Positions 16,638 through 25,841 of a DNA stretch of 39,644 bases are shown piece after piece. Every line of letters starts with the position of its first letter. Position 1 is the first letter of the stretch. The stretch covers positions 1 through 39,644 of the forward strand of contig JADGPU010000022.1 in the NCBI GenBank assembly GCA_017882305.1, given 5' to 3'. Position numbers and translations under genes: made by a program. This DNA is from Bacteroidales bacterium. Its GTDB lineage: Bacteria > Bacteroidota > Bacteroidia > Bacteroidales > VadinHA17. The notes under the pieces were generated by a model. The model had not been told where the DNA came from, did no database searches, and saw only the letters and a list, made by a program, of their open reading frames with translations.

Positions 16638-17309
16638 TCAACGAACAAACTCGTTACATTTAATAATCAGTGTAATTAAATCGTCAGTATTTTTTAAATC
16701 TAGTTTATGATCTTTGATAAACTGTTTTATTTCTTTTGACTTTTCCGGGAAAACCTTCATAATCTGAGAGCTGCTGTTTGCCTTATAAAATGTGTTATTT
16801 CTGGCGATCCAGAAAAGCGTTGCATTTGTTACATAATAATTATTTGGGAGCTTAAATTTATAAGTATGAACTGAATTGGTGACTGATGAAAGATTTCTCA
16901 CGGCTCCGGTTTCGGTTTTTCCTCCATAACCGGAAGGATCTCCTGAGTCTACAAGGTTGCATTTATTCTGAACAAAAAGAGAGACTTTACCCTTTACTAA
17001 CAGTTCATAAAAAACCTTAATATGTGGAATAAAAACACGCGATTCGATATAGACCGTATCAATGGTCTGCAGACTGTCGAGGGCTAGCTTAACTCCGTCT
17101 TTTTCAAAGATCATCTCCTCGGTGATTTTATTATAATCCATCATAGCTACTTCAATCCGTCCGTCTTTCATTTTTACCGACCCTTGTACAAGTTCCGGAA
17201 ATATATAATAGGTCGTATCATTCTGAGCCTGAATCTGAGTATCTGTACAATAAGCAGTCAGAAGAAGGAAAAGAATCAATAGCGGGTAATTATGAGTTTG
17301 TTTTTTCAT
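16638..17309 (-). CDS. Exported protein of unknown function
   Basis: The 223-residue protein has a signal peptide with a hydrophobic core LLILFLLLTAYC and a likely cleavage near IQAQ. The mature part begins NDTTYYIFPELVQGSVKMKD and contains VYIESRVFIPHIKVFYELLV, GGKTETGAVRNL and a C-terminal charged helix region (SKEIKQFIKDHKLDLKN). Proteins of this look are common in Bacteroidota, where they are annotated only as hypothetical. I see no catalytic motif. The gene is separated from the GH2 start by 193 bp and is divergent from the MFS gene. Confidence 0.75.
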   Translation of the reverse strand: MKKQTHNYPLLILFLLLTAYCTDTQIQAQNDTTYYIFPELVQGSVKMKDGRIEVAMMDYNKITEEMIFEKDGVKLALDSLQTIDTVYIESRVFIPHIKVFYELLVKGKVSLFVQNKCNLVDSGDPSGYGGKTETGAVRNLSSVTNSVHTYKFKLPNNYYVTNATLFWIARNNTFYKANSSSQIMKVFPEKSKEIKQFIKDHKLDLKNTDDLITLIIKCNEFVR

Positions 17310-17628
17310 GGGGTTATTAAATGTTATAGCAATTTACTAATATTTTCGAAAGTTAATCGAGGTAATAAAAGATCACAATAATTCCTGAAAGAATATTGTC
17401 TTCATTCGTCAATAGTATCTTTATGGGCAAAGCAGGTTTGACATATTAGCAAATTGGCTTAAACAAAGATTACCAATAAAATTATCTGTTGATATTATTT
17501 ATGATTATTACACCCTTTTACATTATAAAATATTTGTATATTGTTGTATTCCCTACTTTTATTTAATAAAGGTAAGAACCTTATGCAATCAGCCCGATAA
17601 AACAGCTTTTAAATAAAAATAATTGAAT
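17310..17628. other. Intergenic region, divergent promoters expected
   Basis: This 319-bp gap separates the leftward exported-protein gene from the rightward MFS group. It is very AT-rich. AAAATATTTGTATATTG at 17526-17542 is a loose match to the Bacteroidota -7 motif (TAnnTTTG), about 100 bp before the MFS start. No strong inverted repeat, RNA gene or further ORF was seen. Confidence 0.3.
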
Positions 17629-18930
17629 ATGGGAGAACAAACCCAAAAGATGGGGAATTATCGTTACAGGATCCTTGCATTGGTGTTTATGGCTACAACT
17701 ATCAACTATTTCGACCGTAGTATTGTAGGTGTGATGGCCCCGACTTTGCAAAAGCTTTTTGACTGGTCAAATAAGGATTATGCTACCATTATGGTTTCTT
17801 TCAAAATTGCTTATGGGATAGGATTACTTTTTATGGGCGGGATAATCGACAGGCTTGGCACTAAAATCGGATATACAATTTCAATCGCAATATGGAGCAT
17901 ATTTGGAATGCTACATGCTGCAATCAGACCTGCCTTCAGTTTAATTGGGTTCATTGTAGCACGTTTCGGACTTGGAATTGGCGAGTCTGGCAATTTTCCT
18001 GCCGCAGTTAAAACAGTAGCAGAGTGGTTCCCAAAAAAAGACCGTGCTTTTGCTACAGGCATTTTTGATGCCTCAACCAGCATTGGGGCAATTCTGGCTC
18101 CTTTCGTTGTTGGGGCTGTTGTTTCAGTCCGGGGAGCTAACTGGCAAATACCATTTCTTTTTACAGGAGTACTTAGTTCACTCTGGGTATTTTTATGGAT
18201 AAGAACATATAAAAAACCTGAAGTCCATCCAGCATTGTCAAAAGAGGAGTTAGCATATATTAACAGTGATTCAGAAGGAGAGACAATGGAAAAAATTCCT
18301 TGGTTCAAACTTTTACCAAAGAGGGAAACATGGGCTTTTTCTTTAACCACCATAACAGATGGCGTATGGTGGTTTTACCTTTTCTGGGGTGCAAAGTTCC
18401 TTGCAGAACAATTTGGTGTGGACATTAAAAACATCGGTATTCCATTCCTTATAATTTTTATAATGGCTGATGCAGGAAGCCTGATTGGAGGATTTGTTTC
18501 CGGTGCATTAATAAAAAAGGGCTGGTCAATAAATAAAGCCAGAAAAATAACCATGCTGATTTGTGCAATTATTATTTTACCTGTGAGTTTTGTACCAGTT
18601 ATTGCAAATAAATGGATTGCTGTCTTTTTAATTGGTCTTGCAGCAGCTGGACATCAGTCATGGTCGATCAATGGCTATACTCTGGTTCCGGATGTATTCC
18701 CAAAAAAAGCAATAGCTTCTGTAATAGGAATAGGTAAAATGGTGGGAGTGACAGTCGCAATAATTGCTGATATTGCCTTAGGAGCAGTACTTGATACCGC
18801 AAATAATTCTGGTTATTTCTGGGCTTTTTTAATATCTGGAATGTCCTATCTTATTATTATTGGTTTTGTACACTTGTTAATGCCAAAAATGACTCCTTTA
18901 AATGATAATTTGAATTATATTAAAAAATAA
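17629..18930 (+). CDS. MFS transporter of the hexuronate / anion:cation symporter type
   Basis: The start is set at the ATG at 17629; the frame could open two codons earlier at a TTG. The roughly 433-residue protein has twelve predicted membrane spans. Its first span carries the ACS-family pattern TTINYFDRSIVGVMAPTLQK, and GFIVARFGLGIGESGNFPAA with EWFPKKDRAFATGIFDA follows, as in ExuT-like transporters for sugar acids. It sits at the inner membrane and heads a rightward group with the Gfo/Idh, NagB-like and esterase genes. Uptake of an oxidised or anionic sugar released by the nearby enzymes is the natural reading. Substrate is not proven. Confidence 0.9.
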   Translation: MGEQTQKMGNYRYRILALVFMATTINYFDRSIVGVMAPTLQKLFDWSNKDYATIMVSFKIAYGIGLLFMGGIIDRLGTKIGYTISIAIWSIFGMLHAAIRPAFSLIGFIVARFGLGIGESGNFPAAVKTVAEWFPKKDRAFATGIFDASTSIGAILAPFVVGAVVSVRGANWQIPFLFTGVLSSLWVFLWIRTYKKPEVHPALSKEELAYINSDSEGETMEKIPWFKLLPKRETWAFSLTTITDGVWWFYLFWGAKFLAEQFGVDIKNIGIPFLIIFIMADAGSLIGGFVSGALIKKGWSINKARKITMLICAIIILPVSFVPVIANKWIAVFLIGLAAAGHQSWSINGYTLVPDVFPKKAIASVIGIGKMVGVTVAIIADIALGAVLDTANNSGYFWAFLISGMSYLIIIGFVHLLMPKMTPLNDNLNYIKK

Positions 18931-18984
18931 TTATTTCTTCATAGCCGTAAACGCATAAAAAATAATAAATAAACGATTATCAAA

Positions 18985-20361
18985 ATGGATAAAAATGAAT
19001 TATCACGCAGAAAATTTATTGGTAAAACAGCAGCCGGAATAGTCGGAGTAGCTGTTTCGCCAGGTAGTACATCAATAAGTGCAGCTTCATACGGTAGAAT
19101 TATCGGTGCGAACGATAGGATCAATATCGGATTTCTTGGCTGTGGAAGTCGCAGCAGCGATCATCAGAGGATGGTAAAAACTTCGGAAAAGGACAAAAAT
19201 ATTGGCGCTGTGGCTGTCTGTGATATCTGGAAACTTAATAAGGAAAAAGCAGCGGCAAACTGCAAAAAACTCTTCGGTACTGATGTGAGGCAATTCAAAT
19301 ATTCAGAAGAGATGCTTAAAATGCCTGAACTTGATGCCGTAATGATAGGTACCGGAGATTTTCAACATGCAAAGATTTTGGCCGAAGTTGTCAAAGCTGG
19401 CAAAGATTGCTATTGTGAAAAACCGATGGCGATAGATATTGAAGAAGCTAAACTGGCAAGAAGTGCAGTTCTTGCATGCAAACAGGTTGTACAGTGTGGT
19501 TCACAATGGGTCAGCGATCCTGTTCAGAAAAAAGTACGGGATATTGTTCGGTCCGGGAAATTGGGTCAAATTACAAAAATAGAGCAGGTCTGGAATGATA
19601 ATGGGCCCCGCTGGCATGTCCCAAATGATCCTGATGTTGCCGCAATCAGAGAAGAGGACACTGATTGGAACAGGTGGCTTTTAGGCAAACCTTATGTCCC
19701 TTTTGATCCATGGAAATATTTTGAATTCAGAATATTCCGCGATTACTCCGGAGGAATTACTTCACAATGGATGAGTCATGCTGCGGGATTGGTTCATTTT
19801 TATACCAATACTGCCATCCCAGATTCTATGGTAGCCAACGGAGGAATTTTTGGCTGGCCTGATATCAGACAGAATCCTGATACGTTTCAGGCACTCGCAA
19901 CATATGACGACGCCAAGTTATTATATTCCTATACTTCAAATTATGCAAGTAAATTTGGTGACTACACATGTATCCGGGGAAAAGACGGAACTTTATTTTC
20001 ACATGGAGGGGAAGGAAGCGCCCGTTGGTTTTTCATTCCAGAGCATCAGAATCTAATAGGTGGGTTTGATTTTTATGAAGGTATGAAGGAGACAATAACA
20101 AGAGGGAAAGCAGAAATAGTAACAACTGAAGAATATGGTATGAAACTTGGACCGGTTTACCTGAGCGATGACAGTAAGTATCACCTCGATAACTGGATTG
20201 ATTGTATGAGGAGCAGAAGTATTGTACCAAACGGCAATATTCATACCGGGTTCTGGCATTCAATAGCTACTATTATGGCTACCCAGGCTTATCGTGAAGG
20301 TAAAAAGCTTTATTGGGATCGCGCAAAAGAAGAGATCGTTGACCATCCTGTTGCCGTTTAA
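18985..20361 (+). CDS. Exported Gfo/Idh/MocA-family NAD(P)-binding protein
   Basis: The 458-residue protein opens with a twin-arginine signal (ELSRRKFIGKTAAGIVGVAV), so it is folded with its cofactor and exported. The Rossmann core starts at RINIGFLGCGSRSSDH, and the family's EKP motif is in CYCEKPMAIDIEEAK. The C-terminal alpha/beta domain contains DWNRWLLGKP, WKYFEFRIFRDYSGG and SQWMSHAAG. Exported members may act as oxidoreductases on sugars or, as in GH109 and related families, as glycosidases that use bound NAD. It begins 54 bp after the MFS gene. The neighbouring NagB-like gene makes an amino-sugar or 3-keto-sugar route possible. Confidence 0.88.
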   Translation: MDKNELSRRKFIGKTAAGIVGVAVSPGSTSISAASYGRIIGANDRINIGFLGCGSRSSDHQRMVKTSEKDKNIGAVAVCDIWKLNKEKAAANCKKLFGTDVRQFKYSEEMLKMPELDAVMIGTGDFQHAKILAEVVKAGKDCYCEKPMAIDIEEAKLARSAVLACKQVVQCGSQWVSDPVQKKVRDIVRSGKLGQITKIEQVWNDNGPRWHVPNDPDVAAIREEDTDWNRWLLGKPYVPFDPWKYFEFRIFRDYSGGITSQWMSHAAGLVHFYTNTAIPDSMVANGGIFGWPDIRQNPDTFQALATYDDAKLLYSYTSNYASKFGDYTCIRGKDGTLFSHGGEGSARWFFIPEHQNLIGGFDFYEGMKETITRGKAEIVTTEEYGMKLGPVYLSDDSKYHLDNWIDCMRSRSIVPNGNIHTGFWHSIATIMATQAYREGKKLYWDRAKEEIVDHPVAV

Positions 20362-20408
20362 TATTTTCTGATCACCCCTAAAAATGATTTTTTAACTGTT
20401 AAAAAAAC

Positions 20409-21134
20409 ATGGAAATCGTAATCTCTGAAACCACACATATTCTTGGGAAAAAAGCTGCCCGAATGGGAGGAGAATTAATCCGTACAGCAATCCTTGACAG
20501 GGGAAATGCAAATATCATACTTGCGACAGGAGCATCACAATTAGAGATGCTGAAAGAGTTAGTTAAAGAGGATATTGACTGGTCTTTGGTAAGAGCCTTT
20601 CACCTCGACGAATATATTGGATTATCCGAAACGCATCCGGCATCGTTTCGCAAATATCTCAAAGAACGATTTGTGGATATTGTTTCACCCGTGGAGTTCA
20701 ATTATGTTAATGGCAATACTGACCCTGATGAAGAATGTGTCCGACTGGGAAAGCTAATAAGCAAACACCCTGTTGATGTTGCCTTTGTGGGTATTGGGGA
20801 AAACAGCCATCTGGCTTTCAATGATCCCCCTGCAGATTTCAAAACCGAAGAAGCCTATCTTGTAGTAAAGCTGGATGAAGAGTGTCGCCGTCAGCAGATT
20901 GGGGAAGGCTGGTTTCTCACAGTTAATGATGTCCCTGAAAAAGCAATCAGTATGTCAATAAAGCAGATCATGAAATCGAATACAATTATCTGTAGTGTTC
21001 CTGATTTACGGAAGGCAGAGGCTGTAAGAAAAACTGTTAATGGTTCAATTTCGCCTGCAATTCCTGCATCAATATTAAGGCGCCATAAGGCTGTATGGCT
21101 TTATCTTGATAAAGATTCGTCCTCGATGTTATAA
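20409..21134 (+). CDS. NagB-like protein (glucosamine-6-phosphate deaminase/6-phosphogluconolactonase family), altered active site
   Basis: The 241-residue cytoplasmic protein matches the NagB fold, with phosphate-loop region [16 protein letters not shown] and FHLDEYIGL (Asp67-Glu68, matching Asp72 of E. coli NagB). In the main catalytic block [14 protein letters not shown] the position of NagB Asp141 is Asn132 and that of Glu148 is Asp139, while His143 is kept as His134. A plain deaminase role is therefore doubtful. It lies 47 bp after the Gfo/Idh gene and 18 bp before the esterase gene in one rightward group. Confidence 0.85.
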   Translation: MEIVISETTHILGKKAARMGGELIRTAILDRGNANIILATGASQLEMLKELVKEDIDWSLVRAFHLDEYIGLSETHPASFRKYLKERFVDIVSPVEFNYVNGNTDPDEECVRLGKLISKHPVDVAFVGIGENSHLAFNDPPADFKTEEAYLVVKLDEECRRQQIGEGWFLTVNDVPEKAISMSIKQIMKSNTIICSVPDLRKAEAVRKTVNGSISPAIPASILRRHKAVWLYLDKDSSSML

Positions 21135-21152
21135 TAACCTTAAAATAAGAAA

Positions 21153-23228
21153 ATGTTGCATATTTTAATAGTTTACCTGAGTCTTATTTCTAATATTTCC
21201 CAAAGTAGTATTTCACATCAAAGCGATCAATTAATTTTTAAGACTGAGAGAACAGATAGTTTACCTCGTATCCTGGCTGAAAACCATGGCGATTTGATTG
21301 CAGGTAAGCTAAGGCTTGACGCCATATTAAAATTTGCAGAGCATAAGTTACCTGATAATCTGAAAGATTGGGAAATATACAGGATCCAGCTTAAAAATGA
21401 GATCATTAAAAAAGCAGGAGTTGTTTTTGATCATGAACTGCCATTAAATATCAAAGAGACAGGTAAAATCCAGATGACTGGTTACTCTGTAAAAAATATA
21501 GCTTTCCAAACACGTCCCGGAATTTATGCAACGGCAAATCTCTATATCCCTGACGGCAATGGTCCATTTCCTGCTGTGGTACACATGCTTGGTCATTGGA
21601 CGAAGGGCAAAATTGATTCTACCGGTCCACAGGCAGTAGGGCATAGTCTGGCATCAAATGGCTATGTATGTCTTACTATTGATCCATGGGGTTCAGGCGA
21701 AAGGACCACCATACATGGCATATTTGAAGACCATGGGGATGAGAATAGTCTGGGATCATCATTAATGAATATCGGAGAAACAATGATAGGAGTTGAGATT
21801 TCTGATAATATAAGGGGAGTAGATCTGCTTTGTTCATTACCTTATGTCGACTCGAAAAATATCGGGGCAACAGGAGCCAGCGGAGGTGGAAATCAAACTA
21901 TGTGGTTAGCATCACTGGATAAACGCATTAAAGCCGCGATGCTGGTAGTAAGTGCAGGAACCTTTGAATCACATATTATGGGATCCCCTTGTATTTGTGA
22001 GGTAATGGCTGATGCATTAAACTTTACCGAAGAAGCTGGCGTACTTGCCCTTGTAGCACCCAGGGCAATAAAGATGTGCAATCATAAAAAGGATGATATT
22101 CCTGCTTTCTTGCCATCTGAAATGGTACGGAGTTACAACAGCGCAAAACCGGTATTTAAGATGTACGGAGTTGAAAATACTATAACTTATCAGTTGTTCG
22201 ATCTTCCTCACGGATATATGTCGGAGGACCGCGAAGCATTACTTGGATGGTTTGATCTGCACCTTAAAGGGATCGGCAAAGGCGCATCAAGAAAGGAAAC
22301 TCCGTTTAAGCAACTTCCAGAGGAAAAACTAATGGTATTTCCTAAAGGACAAAGAGATGCAGATGTGGTCAGCACAGTGGAATACTGTAAAGATAAGGGG
22401 AGCACATTAAGAACTGTTTTTCTGAATTCAGTATCTATTGATAACGGGTTAAAACGAAATGAGTTAAGAGACATACTGGGAATCAGTGAAGTATCAATCT
22501 TGAAAGATGTTCACAAATATTCGAAAATGCATGGATGGGACAGGCTTGTTTTAGAAACCAGTGATAATAAGCTTATTCCATTGATGATATATGATCCCTC
22601 AGCCAATTCCAATGAGTTTGTAATTGTTGTAAATCCGGAAGGTAAAGACAATATTACACCTGATCTTCTTGATGAGATTATTAAATCAGGACAAGGAATT
22701 GCTATTGTTGACCTTTCTGGCACAGGAGAAGCCTCCTCAGCTTTTGCTGGCTCAAGTTACAGATGGGGTAAGCTTCGCACTATTTCCCGATCGGAGTTAT
22801 GGTTTGGGAGAACCATTATTGGCGAATGGGTTAAGGAGCTGAATGTAATTTCTCAATTTTTGAACTCTGATTACAAAGCCCATAAAGTGACAATAGATGG
22901 GAGTAAAGAAGCTGGACTTGCCGGGTTATTCCTGGGTGCATTGGGAGACAATGTGGATAGCCTAATCCTACGTAAGGCACCAGTAAGCTATTTGTTTGAT
23001 ATCCGAAAGGGTATTGACTTCTTCAGCATGGGAATACATCTGCCAGGATTTCTTAAATGGGGAGATGTTTCTTTGGCTGCTGCACTTTCCTCTAAAAATG
23101 TATTGTTTATCAACCCGGTTTCTATGTCAGGAAATGCAGTAAGTAAAGAAAAGCTACCTGCAGTAGAAGCTGAATTCGAAAAGATCAGAACCTTATGCCA
23201 TCAACCCGGTAAAACAGTTTTTAAATAA
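21153..23228 (+). CDS. Large alpha/beta hydrolase, acetyl-xylan-esterase-like carbohydrate esterase
   Basis: The 691-residue protein has a short N-terminal signal-like segment (MLHILIVYLSLISNI). The first half is an alpha/beta hydrolase: GIYATANLYIPDGNGPFPAV, the stretch around HWTKGKID, DPWGSGERT, nucleophile elbow GATGASGGGNQT (Ser in GASGG) near 250, and a histidine in LPHGYMSEDREALLGW. The second half (about 420-691) looks like a decayed or non-catalytic copy of a similar fold, with VIVVNPEGKD and IVDLSGTGEASS. Such proteins remove acetyl or methyl groups from glycans. It closes the rightward group and is convergent with the rhamnosidase gene. Confidence 0.8.
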   Translation: MLHILIVYLSLISNISQSSISHQSDQLIFKTERTDSLPRILAENHGDLIAGKLRLDAILKFAEHKLPDNLKDWEIYRIQLKNEIIKKAGVVFDHELPLNIKETGKIQMTGYSVKNIAFQTRPGIYATANLYIPDGNGPFPAVVHMLGHWTKGKIDSTGPQAVGHSLASNGYVCLTIDPWGSGERTTIHGIFEDHGDENSLGSSLMNIGETMIGVEISDNIRGVDLLCSLPYVDSKNIGATGASGGGNQTMWLASLDKRIKAAMLVVSAGTFESHIMGSPCICEVMADALNFTEEAGVLALVAPRAIKMCNHKKDDIPAFLPSEMVRSYNSAKPVFKMYGVENTITYQLFDLPHGYMSEDREALLGWFDLHLKGIGKGASRKETPFKQLPEEKLMVFPKGQRDADVVSTVEYCKDKGSTLRTVFLNSVSIDNGLKRNELRDILGISEVSILKDVHKYSKMHGWDRLVLETSDNKLIPLMIYDPSANSNEFVIVVNPEGKDNITPDLLDEIIKSGQGIAIVDLSGTGEASSAFAGSSYRWGKLRTISRSELWFGRTIIGEWVKELNVISQFLNSDYKAHKVTIDGSKEAGLAGLFLGALGDNVDSLILRKAPVSYLFDIRKGIDFFSMGIHLPGFLKWGDVSLAAALSSKNVLFINPVSMSGNAVSKEKLPAVEAEFEKIRTLCHQPGKTVFK

Positions 23229-23327
23229 ATATGACTATGAGGCAGTTTCATAATCTTCATGAAGGTACATAATCGAGCCAAAAACATTCAGCTCGTGCTC
23301 CCCTTTCAAACGAAGTTGTTTTTACAT

Positions 23328-25742
23328 TCAGGGTACTAATTCAATATCTGTTTTCCCTTTTAAGGCAACAGCTTTCCCATTCCACCTAAATGTCCCTGTC
23401 AATCCTTCAGGCAGAATAATTTCTCCACTTATACCATCACTTCCAGCCCTTTTTAAATCAAAACTGATGATTCCGGATGAGTGTGGCATTTGTCCTTTAA
23501 TAAAAGTAAGTTTACCCAGGGCAGGTTCAATCTCAACTGTTTTGAATCCTGGCATTCCGGGACGTATGCCGGCTACTGTCGCCAGAAAATCATAATCAGG
23601 ACTTGCGCTCCAGGCATGACAGTCGGAGCGGGCAGGATCAGGATTTTCAGCGAAAGTGGTCAGTCCTTTCTGCAGCATATCATTCCACAAACCGAGTGTC
23701 TCAAGGTAATGATCGGCTAATCCTGTCTTTTTCAATGCCTGCGTAAGGTAAAACCTGAAGTACATTGTTGGTTGAATCAGATTTTTATCATTCATGAATC
23801 TTTTCACGAATTCCTTCTGTCTGTTTTCAGGAATTGTGTTTGTCAGAACAGCAAAGATCTGGGCATGCATGCTGAATTCTTTTTTTGCCGGAGTATCTGC
23901 CAGATATCCATGTGATTCATCCCAGCACTTTTCATATACAGCTTTTGCTAACTGTTTGGCAATCTCTGAATATTTATCAGCTTTTTCCGGTTGTCCATAG
24001 TATCTGAACAGCTCGGCGGCCCTTTGCGCGGCATAAGCGAATTGCATAGATAGTATTGAGGAATTACCATCCTTCATCCCTCCTGCCGGAACTCCACCTA
24101 TACCGCTTTCATTATTCCAGGCCCATTCAATGGCCCAGTCGACAAAATTCCAGTACTCAACCCTGCCAAGCATACCTGTTTCCCGGTCAATGCGTTTTGT
24201 AAACCACCCAAGGACATTTTCGATACCCGGCAAAAAGCTTTTTATGAACTCAGGATCATCCCTGAGAGTCCAGTAATCGTTAACCATATCGACCCAATAC
24301 AGTGAGAACGGTGGAATAATCTGAGGATTAGCCGATGGATATCTGCTTCGGGTAAGCCCCTCATAAAACTGCGATTCATTTAAGTTCATAATTGCATTAC
24401 GGACCAGACGGTCATCACCTGAAACATACAGAGAGATCAGGGCCTGGATGCGGGTATCACCAACGTATTGCAGCTGCTCGTAATAGGGACAATCAAAATA
24501 GGTTTCGTTGGCGCAAAGACGGGCGGTCCTCCATCCGACATTCCATATTTGTTTCAAACCAGGCTGATCAGAATCAAATGTAGCATTTTCTTTCAGAGGG
24601 TATGCAGTAAACTCGCTGGAGAAACTATTTACCTGCAATGGTTCATCATGGGTTTCTATCTCCATCTGCAGATATCGCCAGGTTCGAAACCAGAGAGGAC
24701 GGAACGTCCTCTCATCCTTACCATCAGGTAAAAAGTAATCAGAATATCCAAGGATAGACTTTCCTTCTATTTCATTCCTGTTGCCTTTTGATCCTTTCGA
24801 ATCAAACAGCGATTCGGCATAGGTCAATTTTATGCTGCTTCCTTTACCTTTTGAAACAAGCACTTCGGGATATCCGGTTGTCAGATTTGCCTGGTCAAAC
24901 AATACTGTTATTTTCTTGTTTGCCGGGATAGTCCAGATAGTTTTTCCTGCAAGAAAACTCTCTGGTAACTGATCACCCGAAGTTCGACGTACAGTTGCAA
25001 ATTGCTGATGCACCTGGTCCATCAAAGGGATTCTTCGGGGTGTCAACTCCCAGTTGATATCGGTTCCCACTCCGCGTGGATGAGCCTTATCCAGTGTCCG
25101 TGGCATCAGCCAGGAATGATCATCATACCCGGTTGTTTCCCAGTCCCAGGGATAAAGTGCCGCATCGACTCTGTCACAGGGGCCCACTACCACAAATTGC
25201 CCGCTGGTCTCTTTCGAGCTTGCCGGAGCAGGTGAATAGGCCTGATCCTTTATGACTTTCCATGTTGTATCGGTATTTACAATTTCTTCAAAAGACGAAT
25301 TTCCCTGGAGAATGAATGCTGTTTTAATTGAGAACTGGGCCCATGGTTTTAAATCACCGAAATTCCAAACCACAGAGGCAAGAACGTTTTTGCCGGGTTT
25401 CAGGAACGCCGAAATATCAATACTCTCAAAACTCCAGTGTTCAAGGTCGGAACGCGCGGGACCAAAACATACTGCCTTTCCATTAACAAACAGACGGTAC
25501 CTGTTATCGGCAGAAATATGAATAATGAATTCCCGTGGCTGTTCCTTCAACTCGAAGTTTTTCCTGAAATGGAATATACCATAGTCAAGAAGTGATCCTG
25601 TCGGATGAGCTATCCATTGTGCCTTCCAGTGATTATTCAACAGCGAAGGATTAATTTTTTCAAAAGCTACCTGCTGTACATTTTGTGCGGACAGGTTTGC
25701 ACTGATCATCAAAATCAGCAATAAATTGATCTTTGAGCGCAT
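23328..25742 (-). CDS. GH78-type alpha-L-rhamnosidase, exported
   Basis: The 804-residue protein has a signal peptide ending near NLSAQ. Domain order follows GH78: N-terminal beta-sandwich (WKAQWIAHPTGS, HFRKNFEL, DNRYRLFVNGKAVCFGPARS), a second sandwich (WDWETTGYDDHSW), an alpha-L-rhamnosidase concanavalin-like part, the (alpha/alpha)6 barrel with ANETYFDCPYYEQLQYVGDT at about residues 410-430, then a C-terminal beta domain. The barrel motif differs from the textbook DCPQRDERxGW form but keeps the DCP start and GDT. It probably cleaves terminal alpha-L-rhamnose in the periplasm. A Bacteroidota-like promoter lies 22 bp ahead of the gene. Confidence 0.88.
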   Translation of the reverse strand: MRSKINLLLILMISANLSAQNVQQVAFEKINPSLLNNHWKAQWIAHPTGSLLDYGIFHFRKNFELKEQPREFIIHISADNRYRLFVNGKAVCFGPARSDLEHWSFESIDISAFLKPGKNVLASVVWNFGDLKPWAQFSIKTAFILQGNSSFEEIVNTDTTWKVIKDQAYSPAPASSKETSGQFVVVGPCDRVDAALYPWDWETTGYDDHSWLMPRTLDKAHPRGVGTDINWELTPRRIPLMDQVHQQFATVRRTSGDQLPESFLAGKTIWTIPANKKITVLFDQANLTTGYPEVLVSKGKGSSIKLTYAESLFDSKGSKGNRNEIEGKSILGYSDYFLPDGKDERTFRPLWFRTWRYLQMEIETHDEPLQVNSFSSEFTAYPLKENATFDSDQPGLKQIWNVGWRTARLCANETYFDCPYYEQLQYVGDTRIQALISLYVSGDDRLVRNAIMNLNESQFYEGLTRSRYPSANPQIIPPFSLYWVDMVNDYWTLRDDPEFIKSFLPGIENVLGWFTKRIDRETGMLGRVEYWNFVDWAIEWAWNNESGIGGVPAGGMKDGNSSILSMQFAYAAQRAAELFRYYGQPEKADKYSEIAKQLAKAVYEKCWDESHGYLADTPAKKEFSMHAQIFAVLTNTIPENRQKEFVKRFMNDKNLIQPTMYFRFYLTQALKKTGLADHYLETLGLWNDMLQKGLTTFAENPDPARSDCHAWSASPDYDFLATVAGIRPGMPGFKTVEIEPALGKLTFIKGQMPHSSGIISFDLKRAGSDGISGEIILPEGLTGTFRWNGKAVALKGKTDIELVP

Positions 25743-25764
25743 GGTGTTAAAAGTTTTATATTAC

Positions 25765-25772
25765 CAAATATA
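25765..25772 (-). promoter_or_regulatory. Candidate -7 promoter element of the rhamnosidase gene
   Basis: On the minus strand this reads TATATTTG, an exact match to the Bacteroidota -7 pattern TAnnTTTG, 22 bp upstream of the rhamnosidase start codon. A convincing -33 TTTG box at the usual distance was not found, so the call is tentative. Confidence 0.35.
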
Positions 25773-25841
25773 CCTGTTTAATTTCTTAAATACATGTTAT
25801 CTTAGATATGTCAATAAACCGCATTTAATATTTAATATCTT

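Noticed and set aside
23274..23295. CGAGC/GCTCG stem between the esterase and rhamnosidase genes
   Set aside because: Only 5 bp with a 12-base loop and no T run on either strand; too weak to call a terminator.
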